Part shown: positions 1 through 8,821 of the stretch, one piece after another
How the letters are laid out: every line of letters starts with the position of its first letter
How positions within the stretch are numbered: position 1 is the first letter of the stretch
Origin: Siphonobacter sp. SORGH_AS_0500
GTDB taxonomy: Bacteria; Bacteroidota; Bacteroidia; Cytophagales; Spirosomataceae
Assembly: GCF_002838835.1 (NCBI RefSeq)
Contig: NZ_NHPP01000007.1
Location: 124,001 to 188,000, forward strand
Direction: 5' to 3'
Length of the DNA stretch: 64,000 nt
Notes under the pieces: model-generated
Databases searched by the model: none
Seen by the model: only the letters and a program-made list of their open reading frames with translations
What the model was told of the DNA's origin: nothing
Program-made: the position numbers and the translations under genes

Positions 1-1
1 A

Positions 2-94
2 TTTCTTACTGCTTACAACACGATCTCTACGATGTATTACCCGTTTTACGGGGGAATCAACTCGTGGCGATGTAAACCGTTCATAGGAAAATAA
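2..94 (+). CDS. C-terminal end of an unidentified protein (partial)
   Basis: An open frame runs from the window edge to a TAA stop at 92-94 and gives about 30 residues ending in a Tyr/Gly/Trp-rich tail (YYPFYGG, then INSWRCK). All three forward frames are open over much of this short stretch, so the frame choice rests only on the protein-like composition. It ends 68 bases before the next gene on the same strand. I do not recognise a family. Confidence 0.3.
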   Translation, partial: FLTAYNTISTMYYPFYGGINSWRCKPFIGK

Positions 95-162
95 TTTCGG
101 ACGCAGGTAAGGTTTTTGACTTTATCTGCGTTTTTTCATTCAGAAATTACCATCAAAAACGT

Positions 163-1080
163 ATGAAATACCTTCCCTACCTGATTTTATTCATCACTCT
201 GAGCGTGCCAACCTTTGCTCAGAAAACCAAAAAGCCTGTTAAGAAAAAGGGTAAAGTAACCGTAAAAACGCCCGCTTCCCAGACCGCTCTCGATGCTCAT
301 TTGCTTCAACCTGGTCAGGCCTTTGCGTATGACATTGTGAAGGGAAATCTCGGAAAAACCGACCCTCAGGATGCTGACAAGAGTTATTACGATACCTATA
401 CCCTGAACTTGAAAGAAGGCGAAGAACTGCGGCTGGAAGCAGCAACGGACTGGTATCGCATTGCCATTTCATTGGAAAGCCCTGATAAGCAGGTGCAGAC
501 GAAAAAAGATACCGATGAATTTCCGGGTTTTAGTATCCAGAAATTGAGCTATAAAATTCCGGTCATGGGTACGTATCAGCTCAAAGTATCCTCCACCGAT
601 CCTAACAGTGCGGGCGATTACGTGATTCGGAAATACCTGCTACCCGCCGAAGTAATCCTTCCAACGGAGCAGGCGGATTTCTGCGAGCGGGTTAACTTTC
701 TGCTTTCTCAACATCAGGATCATTTCAGTCGGATTAAGGGCAAGAAGACCAAAACCGATAAAAAAGCAGGCATTACGGATCACTTTCAGACTTCGTTCGC
801 TTTTCTGCCCGGAAAAAATTCTGAAATTATTTTTGAGACCGAACAGGAGAAAACGAAATATCAGGCCGTTTTGGGAGAATTCTCAACGAAAGATCAGGCT
901 AAACAACTCTTCACCCAACACGTCAATCAGTTGAAAAGCTGTTTACAGGGCTGGGAACCAGACGAATTATCCGGTGAAAAATTCGAACAGTTTGGCGTGT
1001 CGAGTTATACCGATTTTATATCCCTGACGGTGAAAGAAATAGGTAAGAAAAAGTTTCAGGTAATCTTAGGCTTAGATTAA
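163..1080 (+). CDS. Secreted hypothetical protein, possible PPC-like beta domain
   Basis: This 305-residue protein starts with a clear Sec signal peptide (about 1-19, ending FAQ), followed by a lysine-rich linker (about 20-36), so it should be exported to the periplasm or beyond. Residues about 45-155 look like a beta-sandwich with a closing GTYQLKVSS segment and AGDYVI, as in pre-peptidase C-terminal (PPC) type domains; this is a weak resemblance. The C-terminal half is charged and not recognised. It has no catalytic motif I can see. It stands alone: the next plus-strand gene is 730 bases away. The ATG at 163 is chosen because the signal peptide begins there. Confidence 0.7.
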   Translation: MKYLPYLILFITLSVPTFAQKTKKPVKKKGKVTVKTPASQTALDAHLLQPGQAFAYDIVKGNLGKTDPQDADKSYYDTYTLNLKEGEELRLEAATDWYRIAISLESPDKQVQTKKDTDEFPGFSIQKLSYKIPVMGTYQLKVSSTDPNSAGDYVIRKYLLPAEVILPTEQADFCERVNFLLSQHQDHFSRIKGKKTKTDKKAGITDHFQTSFAFLPGKNSEIIFETEQEKTKYQAVLGEFSTKDQAKQLFTQHVNQLKSCLQGWEPDELSGEKFEQFGVSSYTDFISLTVKEIGKKKFQVILGLD

Positions 1081-1186
1081 AAGCTGGCTTAGTCAAGTGA
1101 CCGCCTGACCCAACCAGCTCGAAAAAGATCATAAGATTCTTCGCTTCGCTCTGAATGACGGATTCTGTTATGAAAGTAATGATGTC

Positions 1187-1402
1187 TCCTTCAGGTATGA
1201 AATGATCCCTCGCAGTCGCTCGGCTTTAGCCGAGTGAGAGGTAGTCTGGTAGGCCTCTGGCCGATGTTCGCAAGCCTGTTTTGGTTGGGGAAAATTGTTG
1301 GCTGATCCTCTACTGGTTCGCAGTCTACCGGCCAGAGGCCTATAGCTAGGTAGTCACTCGGCTAAAGCCGAGCGACTGCGGGGTATCCTTCAGGTATAAA
1401 AT
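1187..1402. repeat. Inverted-repeat element flanked by 17-bp direct repeats
   Basis: Two arms of about 52 bases, 1211-1262 and 1329-1380, are near-perfect inverted copies of each other around a central spacer of about 66 bases. Each arm contains its own small palindromes (ctcggcttt/agccgag and ggcctctggcc). Outside the arms a 17-base direct repeat, tccttcaggtat(g/a)aaat, is seen at 1187-1203 and 1386-1402 with one mismatch. There is no coding potential. The layout resembles a non-autonomous MITE-like element or a large structured intergenic repeat; which of these it is cannot be decided from one copy. Confidence 0.75.
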
Positions 1403-1662
1403 AAGCTATCATTACCAACCGTGTCTGTCCCCGGATAAAATCTGGGGGCTCGATAACAGATAGCTGCATAAACTCTACTTCCAATGGTCACCCGAATTAA
1501 GCAGAGGCTTACTCCTTTTGGTTAACTCTTATTTGTTAGACAGTTGCTAAACACTTAAAATAAAAAAAGCCCTTAATAAACTAATTATCTCTAAGTTTAG
1601 TTATATACGTAAGAACTCTTTTTAGAGTGAACTTGGCGGAACACTCTGAAAACATTATATAT

Positions 1663-1698
1663 GAACTCCTGCGGCTCTGCGGCAGGAGTTCTTTTTTT
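1663..1698 (+). terminator. Rho-independent terminator-like hairpin
   Basis: A 10-base stem (gaactcctgc at 1663-1672 pairing with gcaggagttc at 1682-1691) is followed by a run of seven T on the plus strand. No plus-strand gene ends nearby. Two more dyads lie just upstream (actct/agagt around 1615-1628 and agagtg/cactct around 1624-1648), so the hairpin could end a small RNA transcribed from this gap. Confidence 0.55.
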
Positions 1699-1809
1699 GT
1701 ATATAGCTGGTAATCTCTTAGGGTTTGATCACAATAATTCTTCTTTTCTACTAGTCTGAAATACAACCTTTTTCGTGCGTTTGGCGTCCTGTATAAAAAT
1801 CACTGACCC

Positions 1810-2436
1810 ATGAAAAAATCACTACTGACGATTGTTCTGTTTTTTAGCTTGGCTAACCTAAGCTTTGCTCAGTGGAAAACCCGCCTTGGAGCCAATGTAC
1901 TCTTGTTACCCCTTCGTACGCTGGAAGTCACCGCAGAATTTCAAAAGCATCCGGCCTACAGTTTAACGCTTCATACAGGCTATGTACATCGATCGGGTTA
2001 TGCCGGTTTGGGCGGCATGAAGGTCAATGATATGATTGATGAGCGATGTACTTCCGGTTGGTTTGGGAAAGTCGGTGGGCGATTATATCCGCTAAGTTTA
2101 ACCGGGAATGAACTTGCTACTAATTTTTTCATCGGGGCTCAAGTGATTGCCTCTGGTTATAATCAGAGCGGCGTCCGGCGAGACGATATGAATAATAGCA
2201 GCGAAGATATTAAGGCTAGTGGGTTATTGGCGGGAGGGGCCTTAACTGGCGGGTTAACCTTTAAGCTTTCGAAACGTTTCCGGTTAGAAACGGGCGTACA
2301 GTATGGTTTTCAACCCTGGCGGGATGACTATCTGGGTAATATCGACAAAAACTATCAGCCAGGTTTTGGTATTAGCCGTGCCGGCAAATCTGTAAGAAGC
2401 ATTCAGGGGTTCATTATACTAAGTTTTTTGCTCTGA
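1810..2436 (+). CDS. Secreted outer-membrane beta-barrel-like hypothetical protein
   Basis: This 208-residue protein begins with a signal peptide (about 1-21, ending SFAQ). The rest alternates polar and hydrophobic residues with many aromatics and ends in a hydrophobic strand (FIILSFLL), which is the pattern of a small outer-membrane or periplasmic beta-barrel as in the DUF3575/OmpA-like barrel families of Bacteroidota. No catalytic motif is visible. It stands alone, facing the AraC gene on the other strand. Function unknown. Confidence 0.7.
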   Translation: MKKSLLTIVLFFSLANLSFAQWKTRLGANVLLLPLRTLEVTAEFQKHPAYSLTLHTGYVHRSGYAGLGGMKVNDMIDERCTSGWFGKVGGRLYPLSLTGNELATNFFIGAQVIASGYNQSGVRRDDMNNSSEDIKASGLLAGGALTGGLTFKLSKRFRLETGVQYGFQPWRDDYLGNIDKNYQPGFGISRAGKSVRSIQGFIILSFLL

Positions 2437-2550
2437 CCGATACCTTCGTTGCGGTTAGAGTAAAGAAGCCGAGTAACCCTTCGTCCAATAAAAAAGCACT
2501 TACCAACAATAGATACGAGGCAGGAGTGAGTGTATTCAATTTCAAGACAC

Positions 2551-3552
2551 CTAGTCCGATTTCAAAAGCTGCTTAGGCAGATAGCCAAACTTCCGTTTGA
2601 AGGCCGCCGTAAAATGCTGCGGGTTTTTGTAGCCTACCAATGCGGCTACTTCGGCAATGGTCTCGTATCGGCCACTGGCGAGGAACTCCTGAGCCCGCTC
2701 CATCCGCTGGTCGGTGATGTACCCGAAAATGGTGGTCCCGAAAAGTTGTTTAAAGCCTTCCTGTAAGTTGGTCCGGTTGATGCCCACGGTTTTCGATAGC
2801 GTCTCGATGGAACAGGGCGTATCCAGATGGGTAAGTAGTAAGGTTCTGACTTCCTGTAGTTTATCCTGCGTTTTCTTCTTCAATATGGGCTGGGTGTCTC
2901 GGGCCGACAAAATCTGATCAATCTGAAGCGTGAGCAGCTCCACGATTTTTGCTTCCACGAACATTCGTTTCAAAGAACCCACGTACTCACAATTCCGAAT
3001 CTCGGACAGCACCTGAATCATACGGGGCGTTATCGGGTAACTCTGTTGGCCCAGCAAAGCGGGTTGGGCTTGTTCAAGCCGACGGCCAAACGTACCCAGT
3101 TGTTCGAGGTCGTTATTGAATATCTTACGCAGAAAATCCAGCGATAATTCAATTTCAACGCTCGAGCCACCGGGCGTTTTCAGGTACGTTAAGGGGCCTT
3201 TCAGTGCGGGGTAAAACAGCAGGGCATGCTGTCCTTTGGTGATGAGCGTATGCGGTTCGAAGTCACCTTTGGGCTTGTACAGACAACCTTGAGTGGTTAA
3301 TTCGAAATGCATTTGCAGGTACGGAAAATCGCTTTCAATGTAGTGGGTGAACGAGAAATCGTGCCGTGACTGAAAAAAACCGGCAATAACTCCGTCAATG
3401 GAAAACCGCTGAGCCTGGGAGTGGATACCCGCATACCTGAATTCAGTGGTGACTTCCCGAATGCCAGTGGAGCTTCCAGCCTTAAACCCTTCGGAATACT
3501 CCTTTACAAAGTTATGTTCCCGGATGTCGTCGGAGCTAAATACAATTTTCAT
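2551..3552 (-). CDS. AraC-family regulator, PchR-like, of the siderophore locus
   Basis: This 333-residue protein has a ligand-sensing N-terminal half (about 1-225) and a C-terminal double helix-turn-helix of the AraC type (about 230-330). The second helix-turn-helix has the typical pattern IAEVAALVGYKNPQHF followed by AFKRKFGYLP. The overall layout matches PchR-type regulators, which bind a ferrisiderophore and activate the cognate receptor; the role here is inferred from that family and from position. It is divergent from the TonB receptor at 3667, with 114 bases between them that contain a promoter and a Fur-box-like palindrome. Confidence 0.88.
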   Translation of the reverse strand: MKIVFSSDDIREHNFVKEYSEGFKAGSSTGIREVTTEFRYAGIHSQAQRFSIDGVIAGFFQSRHDFSFTHYIESDFPYLQMHFELTTQGCLYKPKGDFEPHTLITKGQHALLFYPALKGPLTYLKTPGGSSVEIELSLDFLRKIFNNDLEQLGTFGRRLEQAQPALLGQQSYPITPRMIQVLSEIRNCEYVGSLKRMFVEAKIVELLTLQIDQILSARDTQPILKKKTQDKLQEVRTLLLTHLDTPCSIETLSKTVGINRTNLQEGFKQLFGTTIFGYITDQRMERAQEFLASGRYETIAEVAALVGYKNPQHFTAAFKRKFGYLPKQLLKSD

Positions 3553-3616
3553 AAAAGGCTGTCTATGGCGGCATTAATACTGCATCTCGCGTTACCAGGG
3601 TGGCTTTATCCAACCC

Positions 3617-3649
3617 TACTTTTGTCGCTATTAAGAATAAGTCTTAATA
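3617..3649 (+). promoter_or_regulatory. TAnnTTTG promoter and Fur-box-like palindrome upstream of TonB receptor
   Basis: The -7 element TACTTTTG lies at 3617-3624, matching the Bacteroidota consensus TAnnTTTG. Directly after it, 3629-3649 forms the dyad TATTAAGA-N5-TCTTAATA, an 8-base perfect inverted repeat with a 5-base spacer. It is AT-rich and similar in layout to iron-repressor (Fur) boxes. It covers the likely transcription start, so binding would repress the receptor operon when iron is plentiful. The Fur assignment is inference. Confidence 0.6.
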
Positions 3650-3666
3650 AGCGAATGTACAGATAA

Positions 3667-6042
3667 ATGTGTAAAAGGCTACTATTTCTGCTGGCCTTTC
3701 TTGCTTCCTGGATGGTGAACGGACAATCCGTCCCCTGGCTATTCAAAGGAAGCGTAAAGGATGTGAAAGGATCGGTCTTGCCGGGTGCTACGGTAAGCCT
3801 GATCGAGCTAAAGAAATACACGACAACAAATTCCGACGGTCAGTTTGCGTTTTCCGCTCTTCCGCAAGGAACGTATCAGGTGCAGGTGACGCACCTCGGC
3901 TACCAGTCGTCGATGCAGGTGGTTCGTTCTGGAAATCAGCCCGTTGTGGAGCTTACGATTACGTTGCAGGAAGACGCCCGCCAACTTTCGGAAGTGCGGG
4001 TAACAGGTAAAACCGAAACCCAGCAGGCCAAATTGCAACCGATTAAGGCAGAGGTTATTAACACCAAGGCGGTACAGGAGCAACCCGCTACGCTGGTTGA
4101 GCTAATGAACCGTTCGGCGGGGATTCGCATCCGGCAAACGGGCGGATTGGGCTCCGACGCGGGTTTGATGATGAATGGGTTTCAGGGACGGGCCATCAAG
4201 AATTTCAAAGACGGCATTCCGATGGATTATCTGGGGGCTGGCTATAACATCTCGCTTGTGCCAGTCAATATGCTCGAACGGGTGGAGGTATACAAAGGCG
4301 TGTTACCCACCAGTTTAGGAGCCGATGCCCTGGGCGGTGCGGTGAATCTGATTACTAAAAAATCGCTTTACCGGTATGCCGAAGGGTCGTACGAAATCGG
4401 TTCGTTCAATACCCATCGCCTGTCGTTGAATGCACTGTATACTGATACCACCCGACGATTCTTCGTCGGGGTCGATGCTTTCCTCAACCGCTCTGACAAC
4501 AACTATCCGGTAACGGTCAACGTAACGGATCAGGAAACGGCCACTCAGCGACCCGCTACAGTGCGGCTTTTTCATAACCGATTTACGAACTATTACGCTG
4601 AAATCTACGGCGGACTGACTCACCTACGCTGGGCGGATGAACTGCGAATTGGCGTGACGGGCTTCGATATTGATCGGCAGAACCAATACGGTGCCACGAT
4701 GTCGCAGCCCTTTGGGGCCAGCGTGAGTCGACAGTATTCCATCATCCCGACGCTACGTTACCGGAAAACGGTGGGTAAACTCAGCATCGATCAGTTCCTG
4801 ACGACCAACACGATTCGCGTTACTCAAACCGATACGGCTCGAGGTACCTACGACTGGTACGGGAACTTCATTCCCAGTCCATCCCGTCAGGGCGAAATTT
4901 CTGTGCGGGGAACGTTGTCAACGCTCGATTTTTCATACCATACCTCCCGTACAAATCTGGCCTATACGTTCAACGATCAACATCGACTGGAATTCAATCT
5001 CGTTTCGTCCAACATGACCCGCGTGGGCCACGATCCGCTGGGCGTTACGTTTCGGGAATCGGGGCGGGACATCCTGACCGTGAAGGCGAACTATAACAAA
5101 GCCGTTGCCGCTCTGGGCTTGGCCTCGACGTTGCTCAAAGAACGTCTATCCAACCAGCTGATTGTCAAGTTTTATCATTACGACACCCACGCGATTGATG
5201 CCGATTATTACGGAACGGAACAGCCCCGTTCGGCTTCGATCCAACGCTGGGGAATTGCCGAAGCCCTTAAATTTTCATTGACTCCATCAACGTTTCTACG
5301 GGCATCGGCTGAACTGGCCACGCGACTGCCGGAACAGGACGAACTCTTCGGCGATGGTAACTTTAACCGCTCTAATTTTCAGCTTCTCCCCGAGCGGAGT
5401 ACGAACGTCAATCTGGGCTTTCGGACCGAAAAAACGGGACGTTATACCCTCGAAGTCAATTCCTTTTACCGGATTACGCACGACATGATTCTGCGGGTTC
5501 CGGTCGATTTTCTATTCAGCCAGAACCAGAACGTAACGAACGTACGGGGCTTGGGCGTGGAGTCGGACCTAACCGTTTCTCTGTGGAAATGGCTGCGAGC
5601 CAACGGGAATTTCACGTATCAGAATTTCCGGCTGTTCGATACCGGCAACCGCATTGCCGAAGGTTCCCGGCTTCGCAATACGCCTTATTTCTTTGCCAAT
5701 CTTGGGCTTACGGGCACGTGTTCGCACGTACTGTCCTCACGCGATAAACTCCATCTGTATTACTACTACCTTTTTGTAAGGGAGTATTACCTGGACTACG
5801 TACCGAAAGCACAGGAACCAAGCGGATTACTGGGCCTTTGGGGCAAGGCCCGGTTCGATGCTCCCAACATCATTCCCAATCAGTCGCTCCACACGGTTGG
5901 GTTTACCTATAACCCCGTCAGCCCCCGGTTTTCGGTGGGGGTTCAGGTTAAAAACCTGCTGAATACGCCCGTTTACGACAATTTCCGCATTCAGAATGCG
6001 GGCCGCAGTATCCATCTGAAAGTGAACTATCTCCTTTATTAA
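3667..6042 (+). CDS. TonB-dependent receptor, XusA-like siderophore receptor
   Basis: This 791-residue outer-membrane receptor has a signal peptide (about 1-19, ending NGQ), a carboxypeptidase-like regulatory beta domain (about 27-107, GSVKDVKG...PGATVSL), a plug domain (about 125-235, including VEVYKGVLPTSLGADALGGAVNL) and a 22-strand type barrel to the end. The size and plug motifs fit receptors that import ferric siderophores with energy from TonB-ExbBD. A DUF4374 lipoprotein gene follows after 10 bases and a PepSY protein gene after that. This order resembles xusA-xusB-xusC of Bacteroides, which takes up foreign siderophores. The substrate is not readable from sequence. Confidence 0.9.
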   Translation: MCKRLLFLLAFLASWMVNGQSVPWLFKGSVKDVKGSVLPGATVSLIELKKYTTTNSDGQFAFSALPQGTYQVQVTHLGYQSSMQVVRSGNQPVVELTITLQEDARQLSEVRVTGKTETQQAKLQPIKAEVINTKAVQEQPATLVELMNRSAGIRIRQTGGLGSDAGLMMNGFQGRAIKNFKDGIPMDYLGAGYNISLVPVNMLERVEVYKGVLPTSLGADALGGAVNLITKKSLYRYAEGSYEIGSFNTHRLSLNALYTDTTRRFFVGVDAFLNRSDNNYPVTVNVTDQETATQRPATVRLFHNRFTNYYAEIYGGLTHLRWADELRIGVTGFDIDRQNQYGATMSQPFGASVSRQYSIIPTLRYRKTVGKLSIDQFLTTNTIRVTQTDTARGTYDWYGNFIPSPSRQGEISVRGTLSTLDFSYHTSRTNLAYTFNDQHRLEFNLVSSNMTRVGHDPLGVTFRESGRDILTVKANYNKAVAALGLASTLLKERLSNQLIVKFYHYDTHAIDADYYGTEQPRSASIQRWGIAEALKFSLTPSTFLRASAELATRLPEQDELFGDGNFNRSNFQLLPERSTNVNLGFRTEKTGRYTLEVNSFYRITHDMILRVPVDFLFSQNQNVTNVRGLGVESDLTVSLWKWLRANGNFTYQNFRLFDTGNRIAEGSRLRNTPYFFANLGLTGTCSHVLSSRDKLHLYYYYLFVREYYLDYVPKAQEPSGLLGLWGKARFDAPNIIPNQSLHTVGFTYNPVSPRFSVGVQVKNLLNTPVYDNFRIQNAGRSIHLKVNYLLY

Positions 6043-6052
6043 TCAAGTTTGT

Positions 6053-7257
6053 ATGAAAACGTCTTTTTCCCAGTTTATTCTTACCTGCCTGACCATCGCC
6101 CTGCTCGCTGGGTGTAGCAAAGACAGTGCTGATAACCCAACGCCAACCCCGACTGCCAACGCAAAATATGTGCTAATGACCGATGTGACCAAGTTTCAGT
6201 CACCGGGTTATCTGACAGCGTTCACCAGTATACCGACCGGGACCGTAAACCCCATTACGTCGAAAGCGTTGCAAGTCAAATCCGCCTTTGGCTTTCGGGC
6301 TTTCGGAAAGTGGTTTTTCAACCGTAGCAATGCGGCTGGTGATGTAGGGCTGCAAAAGTATACCGTAGCCAACGATGGCAGCATTGTCGATGGAGGCTTC
6401 ATTGCGGGTTCCACTCAATACGTGATTGCTACGGAAACTAGCGGCTATTACCTGGACGAAACCCGGGGAACGCTCAAGATCCAGAAGTTCAACCCGACCA
6501 CCATGCAGCGAACCGGGGAGATCGACCTGTCGTCCCTGCAAAAATCCGGGGTGGAATATCAGGTTATTGGCAAGCACACGCTGGCAACGAAGGAAGGTAA
6601 ACTGTACGCCGGTATTACCTATGGCACCAAAAAGGCACTGGGTTACGGTGACGATATTTACAACTACATTGAGTTTGCCGTGATCGATATGGCGACGGAT
6701 AAACTGGATAAAACGATCAAGTATGAGGGGCTGAAAGGCGTGGGCTGGGGTTCTCGGCTAATAAGATGTGGAGCCTCGGCGATGATGGGGCCCTGTATTT
6801 CTACAGCACAGCACTGGGAACGGGCTTTACTAACTCTTCGGTGATTCGGATCAAGAAAGGCGAAACCGATTTTGATCGTAACTGGATACTGAAAGCCAAT
6901 GACTTACAAAACGGAGCTTCCATTGCTACTGCCTTAGTAAAAGGCGGGAAGATCTATATCGAGTTACCTTCTACTCCGCTGGCGGCTAACTTCTCCAACC
7001 TAACCAGCCCAATTTTTGAATATTACGTGGTCGATATGGCTACGGGCCAGAAAACCAAAATTGAAGGGATGCCGCAACATGATTACTCCTATGCCAACGA
7101 TTATGGGATTACCGAAATAGATGGAAAAATCTATTTCTGGGTTCGGAATCCAAGCCAGAAAGTTGACGGCTATTACGTACTGGATGGCACCAAAGCCACT
7201 CAGGTATTCAATGTAGCCCACGAGGGCAGCCTCTGGGGCTTTGCAAAGTTACAATAG
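6053..7257 (+). pseudogene. DUF4374 lipoprotein, XusB-like, broken by a frameshift
   Basis: The first frame (6053 to about 6752) and the second frame (about 6754-7257) together encode one DUF4374-type lipoprotein. It has a signal peptide with lipobox LLAGC (Cys at about residue 21), a proline/threonine linker, and repeated strands expected of a beta-propeller. The frames meet at tctc (6752-6755). Removing one TC restores GSANKMW and gives a continuous protein of 400 residues, so the break is a 2-base insertion in a TC repeat. The family includes XusB, a surface lipoprotein that binds ferric siderophore for the adjacent receptor. It could be a true pseudogene or a sequencing error. The intact paralogue lies at 14328. 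Confidence 0.85.
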
Positions 7258-7270
7258 GTTTTTATACGAC

Positions 7271-7319
7271 AGGATTAACAGGATTTACAAGATTGATTCT
7301 GTAAAATCCTGTTAATCCG
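7271..7319. repeat. Inverted repeat between DUF4374 and PepSY genes
   Basis: The sequence ggattaacaggattta (7272-7287) pairs with taaaatcctgttaatcc (7302-7318) with a single bulged A, forming a long hairpin with a 14-base loop. It has no T-run, so it is more likely a dispersed intergenic hairpin repeat or an mRNA-stabilising structure inside the operon than a terminator. Confidence 0.6.
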
Positions 7320-7356
7320 CCCGGCGACCCGGCTGTCAGAAAATAATCGAACACGT

Positions 7357-8544
7357 ATGAGCACGACCAAACAGGTAAAAACCTGGTTTCAGATTCACAA
7401 GTGGACCAGTCTGATCTGCACGGCTTTTCTGCTGATGCTGTGCGTGACGGGCTTGCCTCTGATTTTTCATGAGGAAATCGAGGGGCTGGAACCCAGGCTG
7501 GCTCCCACCTTGCCCGCCAGTACCCCCAAAGTAAGCCTGAATAAACTCGTAGAAACCGGGCTGCAAGCCAATCCCAGCAAAGTAATCCGGTTTCTGTACT
7601 GGGATGATCACCAGCCCAATACCGTAACGCTGAGTTTATCCGATTCGCTAACGGCTCCTCCCACTAATTTTAAAACGGTTATTATGGATGAGCGAACGGG
7701 GAAAGTGCTGGAAGGGCCCAATGATCAGGAGGGTTTTATGTACGTCATGCTTCAACTGCATACCGACATGTTCATGGGAATGGGCGGTAAACTGTTTCTG
7801 GGGCTGATGGGAATGCTGTTCGTGCTGGCGATCATATCGGGGCTGATGCTGTATGGACCCATCATGAAACGATTTGATTTCGGGATGATTCGTACCGAGA
7901 AGTCTTCGCGGCTGAAATGGCTGGATTTACACAATCTGCTCGGCGTCGTAACGGTGGCCTGGGCCGTTGTGGTTGGTTTCACGGGCGTCATCAATACCCT
8001 CTCGGAAGTGGTGCTGGGTTTATGGCAAGTAGGTCAACTGGCGGAGATGACAGCTCCCTACAAGAACGCGGCTCCCCTGACGGGTAAACTCAGTTCGCTG
8101 GATCAGGCCTTCGAGGTTACCCGACGGGCGGCCCCCGAGATGGAACCGTATCTGGTGGCTTATCCGGGAACGATGTTCTCTAGTAAGCACCACTACGCCG
8201 TATTTGCCAAGGGTAAAACACCCCTTACCGAACGATTGATCAAACCGGCACTGGTTGATGCCAAAACGGGAAAACTGACCGATATGCGGGACATGCCCTG
8301 GTTTGTCAATGCCTTATTTCTTTCGCAGCCGCTCCATTTTGGCGACTACGGCGGACTCCCGCTAAAAATAATCTGGGCACTTTTCGATCTGGTAACCATT
8401 GTGGTCTTAATCAGCGGTTTGTATCTGTGGTTTGCTCGCAACAAAGCAACCAAAGCTCAGATTGCCCGCATGGGACAGTCGAAGGCAAAACAGATCGAGA
8501 ACGCTGAAATTTTAACCCTTAATTCGCCCGCAACTGATGACTAA
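7357..8544 (+). CDS. PepSY-associated membrane protein, XusC-like ferrisiderophore reductase candidate
   Basis: This 395-residue inner-membrane protein has the PepSY_TM layout: one membrane helix near the N-terminus (about 18-36, with the family's IHKWTSL start), a periplasmic PepSY segment, two helices in the middle (about 150-170 and 195-220, LDLHNLLGVV) and a last helix near 340-365. Conserved His residues in IHKW, LHTD and LHNL could bind haem. Proteins of this family (FoxB, FpvG, XusC) are thought to reduce siderophore-bound iron in the periplasm. It follows the receptor and DUF4374 genes and overlaps the next gene by 8 bases. Confidence 0.85.
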   Translation: MSTTKQVKTWFQIHKWTSLICTAFLLMLCVTGLPLIFHEEIEGLEPRLAPTLPASTPKVSLNKLVETGLQANPSKVIRFLYWDDHQPNTVTLSLSDSLTAPPTNFKTVIMDERTGKVLEGPNDQEGFMYVMLQLHTDMFMGMGGKLFLGLMGMLFVLAIISGLMLYGPIMKRFDFGMIRTEKSSRLKWLDLHNLLGVVTVAWAVVVGFTGVINTLSEVVLGLWQVGQLAEMTAPYKNAAPLTGKLSSLDQAFEVTRRAAPEMEPYLVAYPGTMFSSKHHYAVFAKGKTPLTERLIKPALVDAKTGKLTDMRDMPWFVNALFLSQPLHFGDYGGLPLKIIWALFDLVTIVVLISGLYLWFARNKATKAQIARMGQSKAKQIENAEILTLNSPATDD

Positions 8545-8728
8545 TCGATTCTGGCATATCTGGACAATTCCGTTGTTACTGGCTATCGTCAGCCTCGGCG
8601 GCCTTATTTCGGCCCTGGTCGGTAATGACCTCTGGGACGTGTTATCCTGGCTTACCCTAAGCATTCCCCTACTGGTTATTGGTCGATTTTGGTTATGGCC
8701 GCAGGGAAATAAGAAAGCTGTAAAGTAG
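8537..8728 (+). CDS. Small two-helix membrane protein in the PepSY operon
   Basis: This 63-residue protein consists mainly of two hydrophobic helices (about 8-29 and 33-54, split by GNDLWDVLSW) and a basic C-terminal tail. Its ATG lies inside the end of the PepSY gene (ATGACTAA region), so the two are translationally coupled. Its role is unknown; the coupling suggests a subunit or assembly partner of the PepSY protein. A terminator follows at 8750. Confidence 0.75.
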   Translation: MTNRFWHIWTIPLLLAIVSLGGLISALVGNDLWDVLSWLTLSIPLLVIGRFWLWPQGNKKAVK

Positions 8729-8749
8729 ATTCATCTGCTCATTACCCTA

Positions 8750-8783
8750 AAAAACGACACGAGTCTGCCCGTGTCGTTTTTTG
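8750..8783. terminator. Bidirectional terminator between convergent iron genes
   Basis: aaaaaacgacacg and cgtgtcgtttttt form a perfect GC-containing stem with an 8-base loop, flanked by A-run on the left and T-run on the right. It can terminate both the plus-strand receptor operon and the minus-strand reductase gene. Confidence 0.85.
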
Positions 8784-8821
8784 TTTTCCATTTGAAAGTA
8801 GACTTGTTTCGGAGGGAGGTT

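Larger units (their letters stand above)
1081..1809. other. Long intergenic region with repeats
   Basis: No convincing gene is present in these 729 bases. The region holds a short repeat-like stretch at about 1130-1165 (an 'attcttcgcttcgct...tgaatgacg' motif of the kind scattered between genes in Cytophagales), the large inverted-repeat element at 1187-1402, and two or three small hairpins ending in a terminator-like structure at 1663-1698. A small minus-strand reading frame here (1581-1766) has no protein-like features. Confidence 0.7.

Noticed and set aside
1581-1766. 61-residue minus-strand frame
   Set aside because: Overlaps the terminator hairpin and has no protein-like composition or start context.
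4315-4623. 102-residue frame opposite the TonB receptor, and similar antisense frames across both receptors
   Set aside because: They are shadows of well-supported coding sequence on the plus strand.
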